In this document: piece after piece, positions 47,296-55,996 of the stretch | How the letters are laid out: each line of letters starts with the position of its first letter | Numbering within the stretch: the first letter of the stretch is position 1 | NCBI RefSeq assembly: GCF_028682395.1 | Contig: NZ_JANHLC010000003.1 | Span: 434,001-498,000, forward strand | Direction of reading: 5' to 3' | Origin: Pseudomonas putida | Lineage (GTDB): Bacteria; Pseudomonadota; Gammaproteobacteria; Pseudomonadales; Pseudomonadaceae | Length of the DNA: 64,000 bases | Made by a program: the position numbers and the translations under genes | Notes under the pieces: model-generated | Database searches by the model: none | Seen by the model: the letters and a program-made list of their open reading frames with translations, nothing else | What the model was told of the DNA's origin: nothing

Positions 47296-49581
47296 TTAAA
47301 GCGACGAGTATTTCTTGCGCAGACGCTGACGAATCAGCTCCGCGAGGGTGTTCATGACGAAGGTGAACAACAGCAGCACCAGCGCCGAGAGGAACAACAC
47401 GCGGTAGTGGCTGCCGCCGACTTCCGATTCGGGCATTTCCACCGCGACGTTGGCCGCCAACGTGCGCAGGCCTTCGAACAGGTTCATTTCCATGACCGGC
47501 GTGTTGCCGGTGGCCATCAGCACGATCATGGTTTCACCCACCGCACGCCCCATGCCGATCATCAGCGCCGAGAAAATCCCCGGGCTGGCGGTCAGAATCA
47601 CCACCCGCGTCATGGTCTGCCATGGCGTTGCACCCAGGGCCAGCGAGCCCAGGGTCAGGCCGCGCGGCACGCTGAACACGGCGTCTTCGGCGATGGAGTA
47701 GATGTTCGGGATCACCGCAAAACCCATCGCCAGGCCAACCACCAGGGCGTTGCGCTGGTCGTAGGTGATGCCCAGGTCGTGGGAGATCCACATGCGCATG
47801 TCACCACCGAAGAACCAGGCTTCCAGGAACGGGCTCATGTACAGCGAGAGCCAGCCGACGAAGAGGATCACGGGGATCAGGATCGCCGCTTCCCAGCCAT
47901 CCGGCACACGCAGGCGCAGCGACTCGGGCAGACGGCTCCAGATGAAACCCGCCACCAGGATGCCGACCGGCATCAGCAACAGCAGGCTGAAGATCCCCGG
48001 CAGATGCCCTTCGACATACGGCGCCAGGAACAGGCCGGCAAAGAAGCCGAGGATCACCGTCGGCATCGCTTCCATCAGCTCGATGACCGGCTTGACCTTG
48101 CGGCGCATGCCCGGCGCCATGAAGTAGGCGGTGTAGATGGCCGCGGCAATAGCCAGCGGTGCCGCCAGCAGCATGGCGTAGAACGCGGCCTTCAAGGTGC
48201 CGAAGGTCAGCGGCGACAGGCTCAGCTTGGGTTCGAAGTCGGTGTTGGCCGCGGTCGATTGCCAGACGTACTTGGGCTCGTCGTAGTTTTCGTACCAGAC
48301 CTTGCTCCATAGCGCGCTCCAGGAAACTTCCGGGTGCGGGTTATCGAGGGTCAGCGGTTGCAGCTTGCCGCCCTGCTCGACGATCACCCGGTTGGCCCGT
48401 GGCGACAGGCCGAAGATACCCGGGCCATCGACCACCGATTCGACCAGCAGGGTGCGGTGCGCGGTGCTATGGAAAACGCCGATCTTGCCCGCGGCATCCA
48501 GGGCGACAAAGCCCTTGCGACGTTCTTCGGCGGTGATTTCAACAATGGGCGCGGTGCCCATCTGGAAACTGCGAATCAGTTTCAGGCGTTGCTCGCCGTC
48601 CGGATCGCGAGCCATGAACCACTGGGCCAGGCCGCCTTTGGAATCCCCGATGATCAGCGAGATACCACCCACCAGCTGGGTGCTGGCAGTCACTTCTGCA
48701 TTGCCATCTTCCAACAGCTTGTAGCGCCCGTTGAGGCTCTTGTCACGCAGGCTGAAGACATCGGCCTGGGCGCGTCCGTTGATCACGTACAGCCACTGCT
48801 GGCGCGGATCGATAAACAGCGCCTTGACCGGCTCGGTCATCTGCGGCAGTTCGATGCGTTTGAGCTCGGTGGTGACCTCATCGGTCATCATGTTGGTTTC
48901 ACTGGTCAGCGCCAGCACATGCAGTTGCGCGCCGCTCGAACCGGCGGCGACCAACGTGCTGTCGGTGGCATTCAGGCTGACATGGTCCAGGGCATGCCCC
49001 TGTTCGTCCAGGGCGATGGGCGCCTGGCCGTAGGGGTACTCGATGGCTGGAGAAATGGTCTTCTTGCCGTCGGGGTAGCTGACCTTATAGGTGTGGCGGA
49101 ACACCAGCGCCTGGCCATTGGAGAGACCGAGGATCACCAGCGGGCTGCCAGGCTGGTCTTTACCGATGGACGAGACACTTGCGCCGGCGGGGATCGGCAG
49201 GCTGACGCGCGACAGTTCCTGGCCATCCTTGATATTGAAGAACAGCGCTTCACCCTTGTCGGAAACGCGCATGCCGACCTGATTCTGCTCCTCGAGGGAG
49301 ATCATCAGCGGCTTGCCGGCATCCTGCATCCAGACTGGCGTGATCGCCTGCTTGGCCGTCAGGTCGGCGCCCTGAAACAGGGGCATCACCACGTAACCGA
49401 GGAAGAAGAAGATCAGTGTGATCGCCGCGAGTACGGCCAGGCCGCCAACAAACACATACCAGCGAGTCAGGCGGTCTTTGAGCGCACGGATACGGCGTTT
49501 GCGTTGCAGTTCAGGCGTATTGAAATCAATACGCTTGGGGGGAGAAGTCGTCGTCATGGTGGAATTGGCCAGATCATTCAT
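47296..49581 (-). CDS. pstC: phosphate ABC transporter permease PstC with large periplasmic domain
   Basis: A 761-residue permease, over twice the E. coli length. One helix near residue 40 (VFVGGLAVLAAITLIFFFLGYVVMPLF) is followed by ~390 residues of beta-rich periplasmic domain with propeller-like repeats (VSLNATDSTLVAAGSSGAQLHVLALT; RQQWLYVINGRAQADVFSL). The permease core from about residue 455 has the EAA loop LGSLALGATPWQTMTRVVILTASPGIFSALMIGMGRAVGET. The ATG at 49581 (AGGG 7 nt upstream) is chosen; one at 49557 is also possible. A PhoB box precedes the gene. Confidence 0.93.
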   Translation of the reverse strand: MNDLANSTMTTTSPPKRIDFNTPELQRKRRIRALKDRLTRWYVFVGGLAVLAAITLIFFFLGYVVMPLFQGADLTAKQAITPVWMQDAGKPLMISLEEQNQVGMRVSDKGEALFFNIKDGQELSRVSLPIPAGASVSSIGKDQPGSPLVILGLSNGQALVFRHTYKVSYPDGKKTISPAIEYPYGQAPIALDEQGHALDHVSLNATDSTLVAAGSSGAQLHVLALTSETNMMTDEVTTELKRIELPQMTEPVKALFIDPRQQWLYVINGRAQADVFSLRDKSLNGRYKLLEDGNAEVTASTQLVGGISLIIGDSKGGLAQWFMARDPDGEQRLKLIRSFQMGTAPIVEITAEERRKGFVALDAAGKIGVFHSTAHRTLLVESVVDGPGIFGLSPRANRVIVEQGGKLQPLTLDNPHPEVSWSALWSKVWYENYDEPKYVWQSTAANTDFEPKLSLSPLTFGTLKAAFYAMLLAAPLAIAAAIYTAYFMAPGMRRKVKPVIELMEAMPTVILGFFAGLFLAPYVEGHLPGIFSLLLLMPVGILVAGFIWSRLPESLRLRVPDGWEAAILIPVILFVGWLSLYMSPFLEAWFFGGDMRMWISHDLGITYDQRNALVVGLAMGFAVIPNIYSIAEDAVFSVPRGLTLGSLALGATPWQTMTRVVILTASPGIFSALMIGMGRAVGETMIVLMATGNTPVMEMNLFEGLRTLAANVAVEMPESEVGGSHYRVLFLSALVLLLFTFVMNTLAELIRQRLRKKYSSL

Positions 49582-49603
49582 GCGCACACCCTAGCGATCC
49601 TGT

Positions 49604-49632
49604 ATGACAGAAAGATGACAATGCAGTGACGC
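49604..49632 (-). promoter_or_regulatory. PhoB box array upstream of pstC
   Basis: On the minus strand: GCGTCAC (49632-49626), TTGTCAT (49621-49615) and CTGTCAT (49610-49604), 11 bp apart. The last is a perfect consensus half-site. It lies 23 bp before the pstC ATG, so pstCAB-phoU may have its own PhoB-dependent promoter besides read-through from pstS. Confidence 0.75.
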
Positions 49633-49681
49633 AAGAAATTCGCCGCCCAGCAGGGCCGGCAGCGAATCGAAAATAGGGGGT

Positions 49682-49707
49682 GTGAAAGCGCGAGACCGCG
49701 CTTTCAC
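49682..49707 (-). terminator. distal hairpin downstream of pstS
   Basis: GTGAAAGCGCG, loop AGAC, CGCGCTTTCAC: a perfect 11-bp stem. On the minus strand the sequence then continues to a short pyrimidine tract ending in TATTTTC. Confidence 0.65.
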
Positions 49708-49717
49708 CGAGCGTTGA

Positions 49718-49737
49718 AGCCGGGGCCAGCCCCGGCT
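49718..49737 (-). terminator. proximal hairpin downstream of pstS
   Basis: AGCCGGGG, loop CCAG, CCCCGGCT, starting 7 nt after the pstS stop. With the second hairpin it would protect pstS mRNA and reduce transcription into pstC. Confidence 0.65.
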
Positions 49738-49743
49738 CAAGGC

Positions 49744-50742
49744 TTACTTCTTGGCGACAGCGCCGCCTTCTTGCAGACCCAGGTCAGCCAGTGCCTTGGC
49801 GGCAACTTTGGCTGGCAGTGGGATGTAGCCGTCTTTCACGACAACTTCCTGGCCCTGTTTGGACAGAACCAGTTTGATGAACTCGGCTTCCAGCGGGGCC
49901 AGAGGCTTGTTCGGGGCTTTGTTGACGTAGACGTAGAGGAAGCGCGACAGCGGGTACTTGCCGTTCAGGGCGTTTTCTTCGGTGTCTTCGATGAAGTCAG
50001 TGCCGCCTTTCTTGGCCAGGGCCACGGTTTTCACGCTAGCGGTTTTGTAACCGATGCCCGAGTAACCGATACCGTTGAGCGAGCTGCTGATCGACTGCAC
50101 AACCGAAGCCGAGCCTGGTTGCTCGTTGACGTTCGGCTTGTAGTCGCCTTTGCACAGGGCTTCTTCCTTGAAGTAGCCGTAGGTGCCGGATACCGAGTTA
50201 CGACCGAACAGTTGAACCGGCTTGTTGGCCAGGTCGCCCTTCACGCCTAGGTCGCCCCAGGTTTTCACGTCGTCCTTGGCACCGCACAGGCGGGTCGAGG
50301 AGAAGATGGCATCGACCTGTTCCATGGTCAGGTGCTGGATCGGGTTGTCCTTGTGAACGAAGACAGCGAGGGCGTCCACGGCGACCGGAATAGCGGTCGG
50401 CTTGTAGCCGTACTTCTGTTCGAAGGCCGCCAGTTCGGTGTCCTTCATCTTGCGGCTCATCGGGCCCAGGTTGGAGGTACCTTCAGTCAGCGCAGGAGGC
50501 GCAGTCGCCGAACCGGCCGCCTGGATCTGAATGTTGACGTTCGGATATTCCTTTTTGTAACCCTCGGCCCAGAGGGTCATCAGGTTCGCCAGGGTATCGG
50601 AACCAACGCTGGACAGGTTGCCCGAAACACCGGTGGTCTTGGTGTAGCTCGGGATAGCAGGGTCAACAGCGGCAACCGCGTGGGCAGTCGCAACGCCAGC
50701 GGCGACAAAGCTCATTGCCGCCATCAAACGCTTCAGTTTCAT
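49744..50742 (-). CDS. pstS: phosphate ABC transporter periplasmic phosphate-binding protein PstS
   Basis: A 332-residue protein. The signal peptide is about residues 1-24 ([21 protein letters not shown]). The mature PstS-like domain has [29 protein letters not shown], the phosphate-contacting SAT segment in [26 protein letters not shown], and [18 protein letters not shown]. It delivers phosphate to PstCA. It is the first gene of the pst operon, preceded by a three-site PhoB box and followed by two hairpins. The ATG with GGAGTAAGGC upstream is clear. Confidence 0.96.
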   Translation of the reverse strand: MKLKRLMAAMSFVAAGVATAHAVAAVDPAIPSYTKTTGVSGNLSSVGSDTLANLMTLWAEGYKKEYPNVNIQIQAAGSATAPPALTEGTSNLGPMSRKMKDTELAAFEQKYGYKPTAIPVAVDALAVFVHKDNPIQHLTMEQVDAIFSSTRLCGAKDDVKTWGDLGVKGDLANKPVQLFGRNSVSGTYGYFKEEALCKGDYKPNVNEQPGSASVVQSISSSLNGIGYSGIGYKTASVKTVALAKKGGTDFIEDTEENALNGKYPLSRFLYVYVNKAPNKPLAPLEAEFIKLVLSKQGQEVVVKDGYIPLPAKVAAKALADLGLQEGGAVAKK

Positions 50743-50808
50743 GCCTTACTCCTAGCAGATAGGGTGGTTAGATCGGGGGCCAGTATCTGTAGGCCGTGTG
50801 ACCACTCT

Positions 50809-50837
50809 ATGAACCGAATGTGACAATTAGATGAAAG
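50809..50837 (-). promoter_or_regulatory. PhoB box array upstream of pstS
   Basis: On the minus strand: CTTTCAT (50837-50831), TTGTCAC (50826-50820) and GGTTCAT (50815-50809), at exact 11-bp steps, 67 bp before the pstS ATG. The first half-site overlaps the stem of the terminator hairpin 50833-50866. Confidence 0.72.
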
Positions 50838-50866
50838 GCCAGCATTCGATTGAAGGCTGGCCTTTC
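50833..50866 (-). terminator. intrinsic terminator of the MHS transporter gene
   Basis: GAAAGGCCAGC, 12-nt loop, GCTGGCCTTTC: a perfect 11-bp stem between the transporter stop (50904) and the pstS promoter, with T-rich flanks. Confidence 0.75.
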
Positions 50867-50903
50867 TCTAGAGACGGGCTGGGAGACGTGAAGACGGGTG
50901 TGC

Positions 50904-52205
50904 TCAGCGCCCCTTGGACCAGAGCCAGGCGCCCACCAGCAGGCCCATGCCGCAAATTATTGCAACATAGTAGGCCGGGCCCATCGGGCTTTCCTTGAGC
51001 ATCAGGGTGACGACCATTGGCGTCAGCCCACCGAAAATCGCGTAGGCCAGGTTGTAGGAAAACGACAGCCCACTGAAGCGTACGATCGGAGGGAAAGCCT
51101 TGACCATCACGTAGGGCACTGCGCCGATGGTGCCGACAAACAGACCGCTCAGCGAATAGAGCGGGAACAGCCACTCCGGATGTTCATGCAGGCTGTGATA
51201 GAAGGTCCAGGAGGTGGCCAGCAGCAAGCCGCAGCCGATCACAAAGACCCGGCCCGCGCCAAAACGGTCGGCCAGGGCGCCGGCCGCAATGCAGCCAAGG
51301 CTGAGGAAGACGATGGCCAGGCTATTGGCCTGCAGGGCCACGGTCGCCGGGAAGTGGTAGACCGTCTGCAACACGGTCGGGGTCATCAGGATGACCACGA
51401 TAATCCCTGCCGACAGCAACCAGGTCAGCAGCATCGATACCACGATCGCCCCACGGTGATCGCGCAGCACCGCGCGCAACGGCACCTCTTCGGCGAGCGT
51501 CTTGCGCAATTGCATTTCGGCGAAGACCGGGGTTTCGTGCAGCCAGCGGCGCAAGTACACCGACAGCAGGCCGAAGATCCCGCCCATCAGGAATGGAATC
51601 CGCCAGGCGTAGGCGCTCACTTCCTCGGGGGTGTAGACCGTATTGATCAGCGTGGCGACCAGCGAGCCCAGCAGGATGCCGACCGTCAGGCCGCAGGTCA
51701 GGGTGCCGCAGGCGTAACCGATATGCCGTTGCGGCACGTGTTCGGAAACGAATACCCAGGCACCCGGTACTTCACCGCCAATCGCCGCGCCCTGAATCAC
51801 GCGCATCAATAGCAGCAGGATTGGCGCCCACATGCCGATCTGCGCGTAGGTGGGCAGCAGACCCATGATCAGGGTCGGCACCGCCATCATGAAGATACTC
51901 AGGGTGAACATCTTCTTGCGCCCCAGCAGGTCGCCGAAGTGCGCCATGATAATCCCGCCCAACGGCCGGGCCAGGTAGCCGGCGGCGAAAATCCCGAAGG
52001 TCTGCATCAGGCGCAGCCATTCGGGCATGTCCGCCGGAAAAAACAGCTTGCCGACAACGGTGGCGAAAAAAACAAAAATGATGAAATCGTAAAACTCCAG
52101 CGCCCCGCCCAGAGCGGACAGCGACAGGGTTTTGTAATCATTTCGGGTCAGCGGGCGCGCGGGCTGCGCACTGCTGCTGGGCACGGAGGTCATGGGTACA
52201 GGCAT
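50904..52205 (-). CDS. MFS transporter, metabolite:H+ symporter (MHS) family
   Basis: A 433-residue protein with 12 membrane segments and MHS hallmarks: LGGALEFYDFIIFVFFATVVGKLFFP at TM1, and the loop HFGDLLGRKKMFTLSIFMMAVPTLIMGLLPTY. RVIQGAAIGGEVPGAWVFVSEHVP follows. Relatives carry citrate, alpha-ketoglutarate, proline/betaine or shikimate with protons; the substrate here cannot be told. The ATG at 52205 has only a weak AAGAG; an ATG at 52193 is an alternative. It lies upstream of pstS but is separated by a terminator, and no phosphate link is evident. Confidence 0.88.
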   Translation of the reverse strand: MPVPMTSVPSSSAQPARPLTRNDYKTLSLSALGGALEFYDFIIFVFFATVVGKLFFPADMPEWLRLMQTFGIFAAGYLARPLGGIIMAHFGDLLGRKKMFTLSIFMMAVPTLIMGLLPTYAQIGMWAPILLLLMRVIQGAAIGGEVPGAWVFVSEHVPQRHIGYACGTLTCGLTVGILLGSLVATLINTVYTPEEVSAYAWRIPFLMGGIFGLLSVYLRRWLHETPVFAEMQLRKTLAEEVPLRAVLRDHRGAIVVSMLLTWLLSAGIIVVILMTPTVLQTVYHFPATVALQANSLAIVFLSLGCIAAGALADRFGAGRVFVIGCGLLLATSWTFYHSLHEHPEWLFPLYSLSGLFVGTIGAVPYVMVKAFPPIVRFSGLSFSYNLAYAIFGGLTPMVVTLMLKESPMGPAYYVAIICGMGLLVGAWLWSKGR

Positions 52206-52570
52206 CTCTTATTGGGCGAATGGCGGCGGCCGACAACGCTGGTCGGGGCCTAGCAGGTCCGGCACGATAGCAAATTGTTCGAAAATGCACATAGATCGCC
52301 CGGCGTGTCAGGCAAAAAACCAGAACCGGAAGGTCGTCGCGCGGTCTATCGACCGATATACTCCCAGCCTGTCGGGCATATACCCCGCGCTAGAAGGGTT
52401 GCTGTGCGAAAACGCCGTTGGCGGCCCGCCAGCCGGTTTCGCAGAGTTTCCCTTTAGCACGCCTTACGAGAAACGTGACGAACGCAGTGTGTTCGGGCTG
52501 AATCGTTTTTCTCAAGACGGCTATTCACCCGCAGTACTCAATGAAGCGTCATGGGTCAGAGGCCCCCGGC
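52206..52570. other. 365-bp intergenic region between MHS transporter and thioesterase
   Basis: No open frame with a convincing ribosome site or homology is present on either strand. A TATACT (52357-52362) could be a -10 element for the thioesterase but lacks a good -35. Short imperfect repeats (GGTCTATCGACC around 52343) are visible. Nothing further can be supported. Confidence 0.45.
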
Positions 52571-52972
52571 ATGATAGAACTCGAACAGGAAGACCCGATT
52601 CCGCAAGGCGACCTGGCCCTGCAAATCACTGCGTTGCCGCGTGAAACCAATGGTTTTGGCGATATCTTCGGCGGCTGGTTGGTCGCGCAGATGGACCTCG
52701 CCGGCACAGCCATGGCCAGTAAAGTGGCCGGCGGGCGCGTGGCGACCGTCGCCATCGACCGCATGGCGTTTCTGGTCCCGGTCGCCGTGGGCGCACAGCT
52801 GTCCTTCTATACCCAGGCCCTGGAAATCGGCCGTAGCTCGATCCAGATGATGGTCGAGGTCTGGAGCGACGATCCGTTGTCCAGCGAATGGCGCAAGGTC
52901 ACCGAGGCCGTCTTCGTCTTCGTCGCCATCGATGGCAGCGGCCGAACCCGCTCCGTGCCGCCGCGGCGCTAA
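52571..52972 (+). CDS. acyl-CoA thioesterase (YciA-like hotdog fold)
   Basis: A 133-residue single hotdog-domain protein. It has ITALPRETNGFGDIFGGWLVAQMDLAGTAMASKVAGGRVATVAIDRMAFLVPV, the YciA/acyl-CoA thioester hydrolase signature with the catalytic Asp. It cleaves acyl-CoAs to free acid and CoA. The ATG at 52571 is chosen since homology begins at once; the ATG at 52541 lacks a ribosome site. The next gene follows after 30 nt. Confidence 0.9.
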   Translation: MIELEQEDPIPQGDLALQITALPRETNGFGDIFGGWLVAQMDLAGTAMASKVAGGRVATVAIDRMAFLVPVAVGAQLSFYTQALEIGRSSIQMMVEVWSDDPLSSEWRKVTEAVFVFVAIDGSGRTRSVPPRR

Positions 52973-53002
52973 GCCTCCCTTCACCTCGCAAAGAGCCCAC
53001 GC

Positions 53003-53896
53003 ATGCCCCAGGTCGACACCGTGCAACTGGATGAACTGGACGCCTGGCGCATTCGCCACGGCGACGCCGAGCTGCTGGTGGCCCGCCAGGGCGCGCATAT
53101 CCTTGGCTACCAGCGCGACGGGCAACCGCCGCTGATCTGGCGCAATGAGCAGGCGGTGTTCAAGCGGGGCAAGGGGATTCGCGCAGGGATACCAATCTGC
53201 TGGCCATGGTTCGGCAATCTGGCCCGCAACCCGGACAGCGTCCAGGCCATGCGCCAGAGCAGCGAACCGGCATCGGCCCACGGCCTGGCCCGGACTCGCG
53301 ACTGGGAGCTGCTGGGCATCGCGCCCGAAGGCGACGGCCTGGTGATCGAGTTCCGCCTGATCCAGCCCGAAGGCGGCCTGCCCGGCTGGCCCCATCATGT
53401 CGAGCTGACGCTGCAGATCCGCCTGGACCAGCAGTTGCACCTGAGCCTGACCAGCCACAACCTGGGCGACCAGCCGGTCAGCATCAGCCAGGCTTTGCAC
53501 AGCTACTTCGCCGTCAGTGACGTGCGCCAGGTGCACGTCGAAGGGCTCGAAGGCCTGACCTATATCGAAACCCTGGATGACTGGAAGCCTGTCATCCAGA
53601 ACGGTGACCTGCGCTTTGAGGGGGAAACCGACCGCATCTATCTGCACACGCCGCGCACACTCGCAATCGTCGACCCGACCTGGCAGCGACGTATTCGCCT
53701 GACCAGCAGCGGCTCGCGTTCCGCCGTGATCTGGAACCCATGGACCGAACGCGCGGCGCAGTTCAGCGATATGGCTACCGATGGCTGGCAGGGCATGTTG
53801 TGTATCGAAACCGCCAATGTGCTGGATGACATCGTCACCCTGGCACCCGGTGCACGCCATAGCCTGGGGCTGAGCCTGGATGCCGAGGCGCTGTAG
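53003..53896 (+). CDS. D-hexose-6-phosphate mutarotase (YeaD-like)
   Basis: A 297-residue aldose 1-epimerase-fold protein. It has VARQGAHILGYQRDGQPPLIWRNEQAVFKRGKGIRAGIPICWPWFG, then SAHGLARTRDWELL and HSYFAVSDVRQVHVEGLEGLTYIE, with ETANVLDDIVTLAPGARHSLGLSL at the end. The conserved His/Glu pair of the family is present. It interconverts alpha and beta anomers of glucose-6-phosphate. It is likely co-transcribed with the thioesterase. Confidence 0.88.
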   Translation: MPQVDTVQLDELDAWRIRHGDAELLVARQGAHILGYQRDGQPPLIWRNEQAVFKRGKGIRAGIPICWPWFGNLARNPDSVQAMRQSSEPASAHGLARTRDWELLGIAPEGDGLVIEFRLIQPEGGLPGWPHHVELTLQIRLDQQLHLSLTSHNLGDQPVSISQALHSYFAVSDVRQVHVEGLEGLTYIETLDDWKPVIQNGDLRFEGETDRIYLHTPRTLAIVDPTWQRRIRLTSSGSRSAVIWNPWTERAAQFSDMATDGWQGMLCIETANVLDDIVTLAPGARHSLGLSLDAEAL

Positions 53897-53938
53897 CACG
53901 GCGGCTACAGCTGATGCGTCAATATCTCCTATGCCGTT

Positions 53939-54475
53939 CTACAGATCTGATTCCTGCACGACCCGCACCTGCCCTGCCTCCAGGGCATAGGCTGCATCGG
54001 CCAGGTCATTGGTGACCTGCTCGATCTTCAACGTGCCCGTGACCCACAGCGGCGTGTAGATGTCGTCCAGCTTCAAGCCCTTGGGATAGCGCACCAGCAC
54101 CAGCTGGTTAGGCGGCGGTGGCGGCACGTGGATGCAGGCACCCGGGTACGGCACCAGGAAAAACAAGGTACTGCGCCCCTTGGCATCCGCCTCCAGCGGC
54201 ACCGGATAGCCTCCCAGGCGGATCTTCTTGCCGTTCATCGCGGGCACGGTCTTGGTCGAATACATCACTGCCGGCAGGCCCTTGCTCTGCTTCAGGCCAC
54301 CTTTCTCAGTAAAGGTGCCCATGGCTTCGGGGGAGTCGTGGTCGATCTCCGGCATTTGTTCGAGGGCTTTCTGGTCCGACTTGGGCATCAGTTCGAGCCA
54401 GTCGGTTTCTGCCAGGTCAGCAGCATGGGCCAGGCCACTGCCCAGCAGGAGAAAGGTCAATAAAAGACGGCGCAT
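53939..54475 (-). CDS. exported DUF3299-domain protein
   Basis: A 178-residue protein with a signal peptide (MRRLLLTFLLLGSGLAHAA). A DUF3299 domain follows: IRLGGYPVPLEADAKGRSTLFFLVPYPGACIHVPPPPPNQLVLV, with a single cysteine in PGACIHVPPPPPNQ, the family hallmark. It is probably a periplasmic protein of unknown function, possibly metal-related. The ATG at 54475 begins the signal peptide directly. It converges with the mutarotase gene. Confidence 0.82.
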   Translation of the reverse strand: MRRLLLTFLLLGSGLAHAADLAETDWLELMPKSDQKALEQMPEIDHDSPEAMGTFTEKGGLKQSKGLPAVMYSTKTVPAMNGKKIRLGGYPVPLEADAKGRSTLFFLVPYPGACIHVPPPPPNQLVLVRYPKGLKLDDIYTPLWVTGTLKIEQVTNDLADAAYALEAGQVRVVQESDL

Positions 54476-54550
54476 GAAGAACTCGGTCGGCAAATGATGG
54501 CGAAGCATTCTAGCCCTCCATGCGCGCCAGGCAGAGAGGGCTTCGTCACG

Positions 54551-54796
54551 TCAGCTCTTTTTGATCATCGCGTAGATGACCAGCAGGATCACGGCGCCCA
54601 CCAGCGCACCGATAAAGCCCGCGCCCTGGCCGGCCTGATAGATGCCCAGGGCCTGGCCGCCATAGGTGGCCGCCAGCGAGCCGCCGATGCCCAGCAAAAT
54701 GGTCATGATCCAGCCCATGCTGTCATCGCCGGGCTTGAGGAAACGCGCCAGCAGGCCGACGATCAAGCCGATGAAGATGGTTCCGATGATACCCAT
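54551..54796 (-). CDS. GlsB/YeaQ/YmgE-family small membrane protein
   Basis: An 81-residue protein with three hydrophobic, glycine-rich helices: MGIIGTIFIGLIVGLLARFLKPGDD, MGWIMTILLGIGGSLAATYGGQALG and GAGFIGALVGAVILLVIYAMI. It is the transglycosylase-associated/GlsB family of inner-membrane stress proteins. The ATG at 54796 has GAGAGGAA upstream. A hairpin and the purK terminator lie before it. Confidence 0.88.
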   Translation of the reverse strand: MGIIGTIFIGLIVGLLARFLKPGDDSMGWIMTILLGIGGSLAATYGGQALGIYQAGQGAGFIGALVGAVILLVIYAMIKKS

Positions 54797-54820
54797 GGCA
54801 ATTCCTCTCAATGATTGGAT

Positions 54821-54849
54821 ATGCCAAAGCCTAGTCAGCGCTTTGGCAT
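54821..54849. repeat. stem-loop upstream of the GlsB-family gene
   Basis: ATGCCAAAGC, 9-nt loop, GCTTTGGCAT: a perfect 10-bp stem, 25 nt before the gene's start on the minus strand. It may be a leader structure or part of a tandem terminator after purK. Confidence 0.45.
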
Positions 54850-54864
54850 CCTGCCATCTGAGAA

Positions 54865-54888
54865 CGGCGGGACCGAATGGTTCCGCCG
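54865..54888 (-). terminator. hairpin terminator after purK
   Basis: CGGCGGGACC, loop GAAT, GGTTCCGCCG (10-bp stem with one G-T pair) followed on the minus strand by TTCTC, 14 nt past the purK stop. Confidence 0.65.
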
Positions 54889-54902
54889 CTGCCCGGGATA
54901 TC

Positions 54903-55985
54903 TCAGCCTTCGATCAGCGCTTCGACCCGCAGGATCTGCGCTTGCAGAGTCGCTTGGTCGGCGCAGCGCAGCGTCGCGTGACCGACCTTGCGACCGTTCT
55001 TGAACGCCTTGCCGTAGTGGTGCAGATGGCAGTCGGCAATGGCGATGACCTGCTCGACCGGCGGGACCGAACCTATAAAGTTGAGCATCGCGCTTTCCCC
55101 GACCTTGGCCGTCGAACCCAGCGGCAGGCCGGCGATGGCCCGCAGGTGGTTCTCGAACTGGCTGCACTCGGCGCCTTCGGTGGTCCAGTGCCCGGAGTTG
55201 TGCACGCGCGGGGCGATTTCGTTGGCCTTGAGGCCACCGTCGACTTCAAAGAACTCGAACGCCAGCACGCCGACATAATCCAGCTGCTTGAGCACGCGGC
55301 CCGCATAGTCTTCGGCCAGGGCCTGCAACGGATGCGCGGTACTCGCCACGGACAGGCGCAGAATGCCGTTATCGTGAGTGTTGTGCACCAGCGGGTAAAA
55401 ACAGACTTCGCCATCGCGGCCACGCACGGCAATCAGCGAGACTTCGCCGGTAAACGGCACAAAGCCTTCGAGCAGGCAGGCAACACTGCCCAGCTCGGCG
55501 AAAGTGCCCTCGACATCCGCCGCGGTGCGCAGGACCTTCTGGCCCTTGCCGTCATAACCCAGGGTGCGGGTTTTCAGCACGGCCGGCAGGCCGATGCTGG
55601 CCACGGCGGCATCCAGGTCCGCCTGGGACTGGATATCGGCGAAGGCCGGGGTTGGGATCCCCAGGTCCTTGAACATGCTCTTCTCGAACCAGCGATCGCG
55701 GGCGATACGCAGGGCCTCGGCACTCGGGTAGACCGGGACGAACTGCGACAGGAACGCCACGGTTTCGGCCGGCACGCTTTCGAACTCGAACGTCACCAGG
55801 TCGACTTCATCGGCCAGCTGACGCAGATGGTCCTGGTCGCCGTAGTCGGCGCGCAAATGCTCGCCCAGCGCCGCCGCACAGGCATCCGGGGCCGGATCGA
55901 GAAATGCGAAGTTCATCCCCAGCGGCGTACCTGCCAGGGCCAACATGCGGCCCAGCTGGCCGCCACCGATTACACCGATCTTCAT
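54903..55985 (-). CDS. purK: N5-carboxyaminoimidazole ribonucleotide synthase
   Basis: A 360-residue ATP-grasp enzyme. It has MKIGVIGGGQLGRMLALAG at the N-terminus, PAVLKTRTLGYDGKGQKVLR (ATP lid) and LIAVRGRDGEVCFYPLVHNTHDNGILRLS. NEIAPRVHNSGHWTTEGAECSQFENHLRAIAG follows. It carboxylates AIR using ATP and bicarbonate. Its ATG at 55985 is 11 nt after the purE stop, so purE-purK is an operon. Confidence 0.96.
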   Translation of the reverse strand: MKIGVIGGGQLGRMLALAGTPLGMNFAFLDPAPDACAAALGEHLRADYGDQDHLRQLADEVDLVTFEFESVPAETVAFLSQFVPVYPSAEALRIARDRWFEKSMFKDLGIPTPAFADIQSQADLDAAVASIGLPAVLKTRTLGYDGKGQKVLRTAADVEGTFAELGSVACLLEGFVPFTGEVSLIAVRGRDGEVCFYPLVHNTHDNGILRLSVASTAHPLQALAEDYAGRVLKQLDYVGVLAFEFFEVDGGLKANEIAPRVHNSGHWTTEGAECSQFENHLRAIAGLPLGSTAKVGESAMLNFIGSVPPVEQVIAIADCHLHHYGKAFKNGRKVGHATLRCADQATLQAQILRVEALIEG

Positions 55986-55996
55986 CGTCAAAAACC

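Noticed and set aside
52206..52570. Possible small gene in the longest gene-free stretch after the MHS transporter
   Set aside because: No frame combines a start codon, a ribosome site and protein-like composition.
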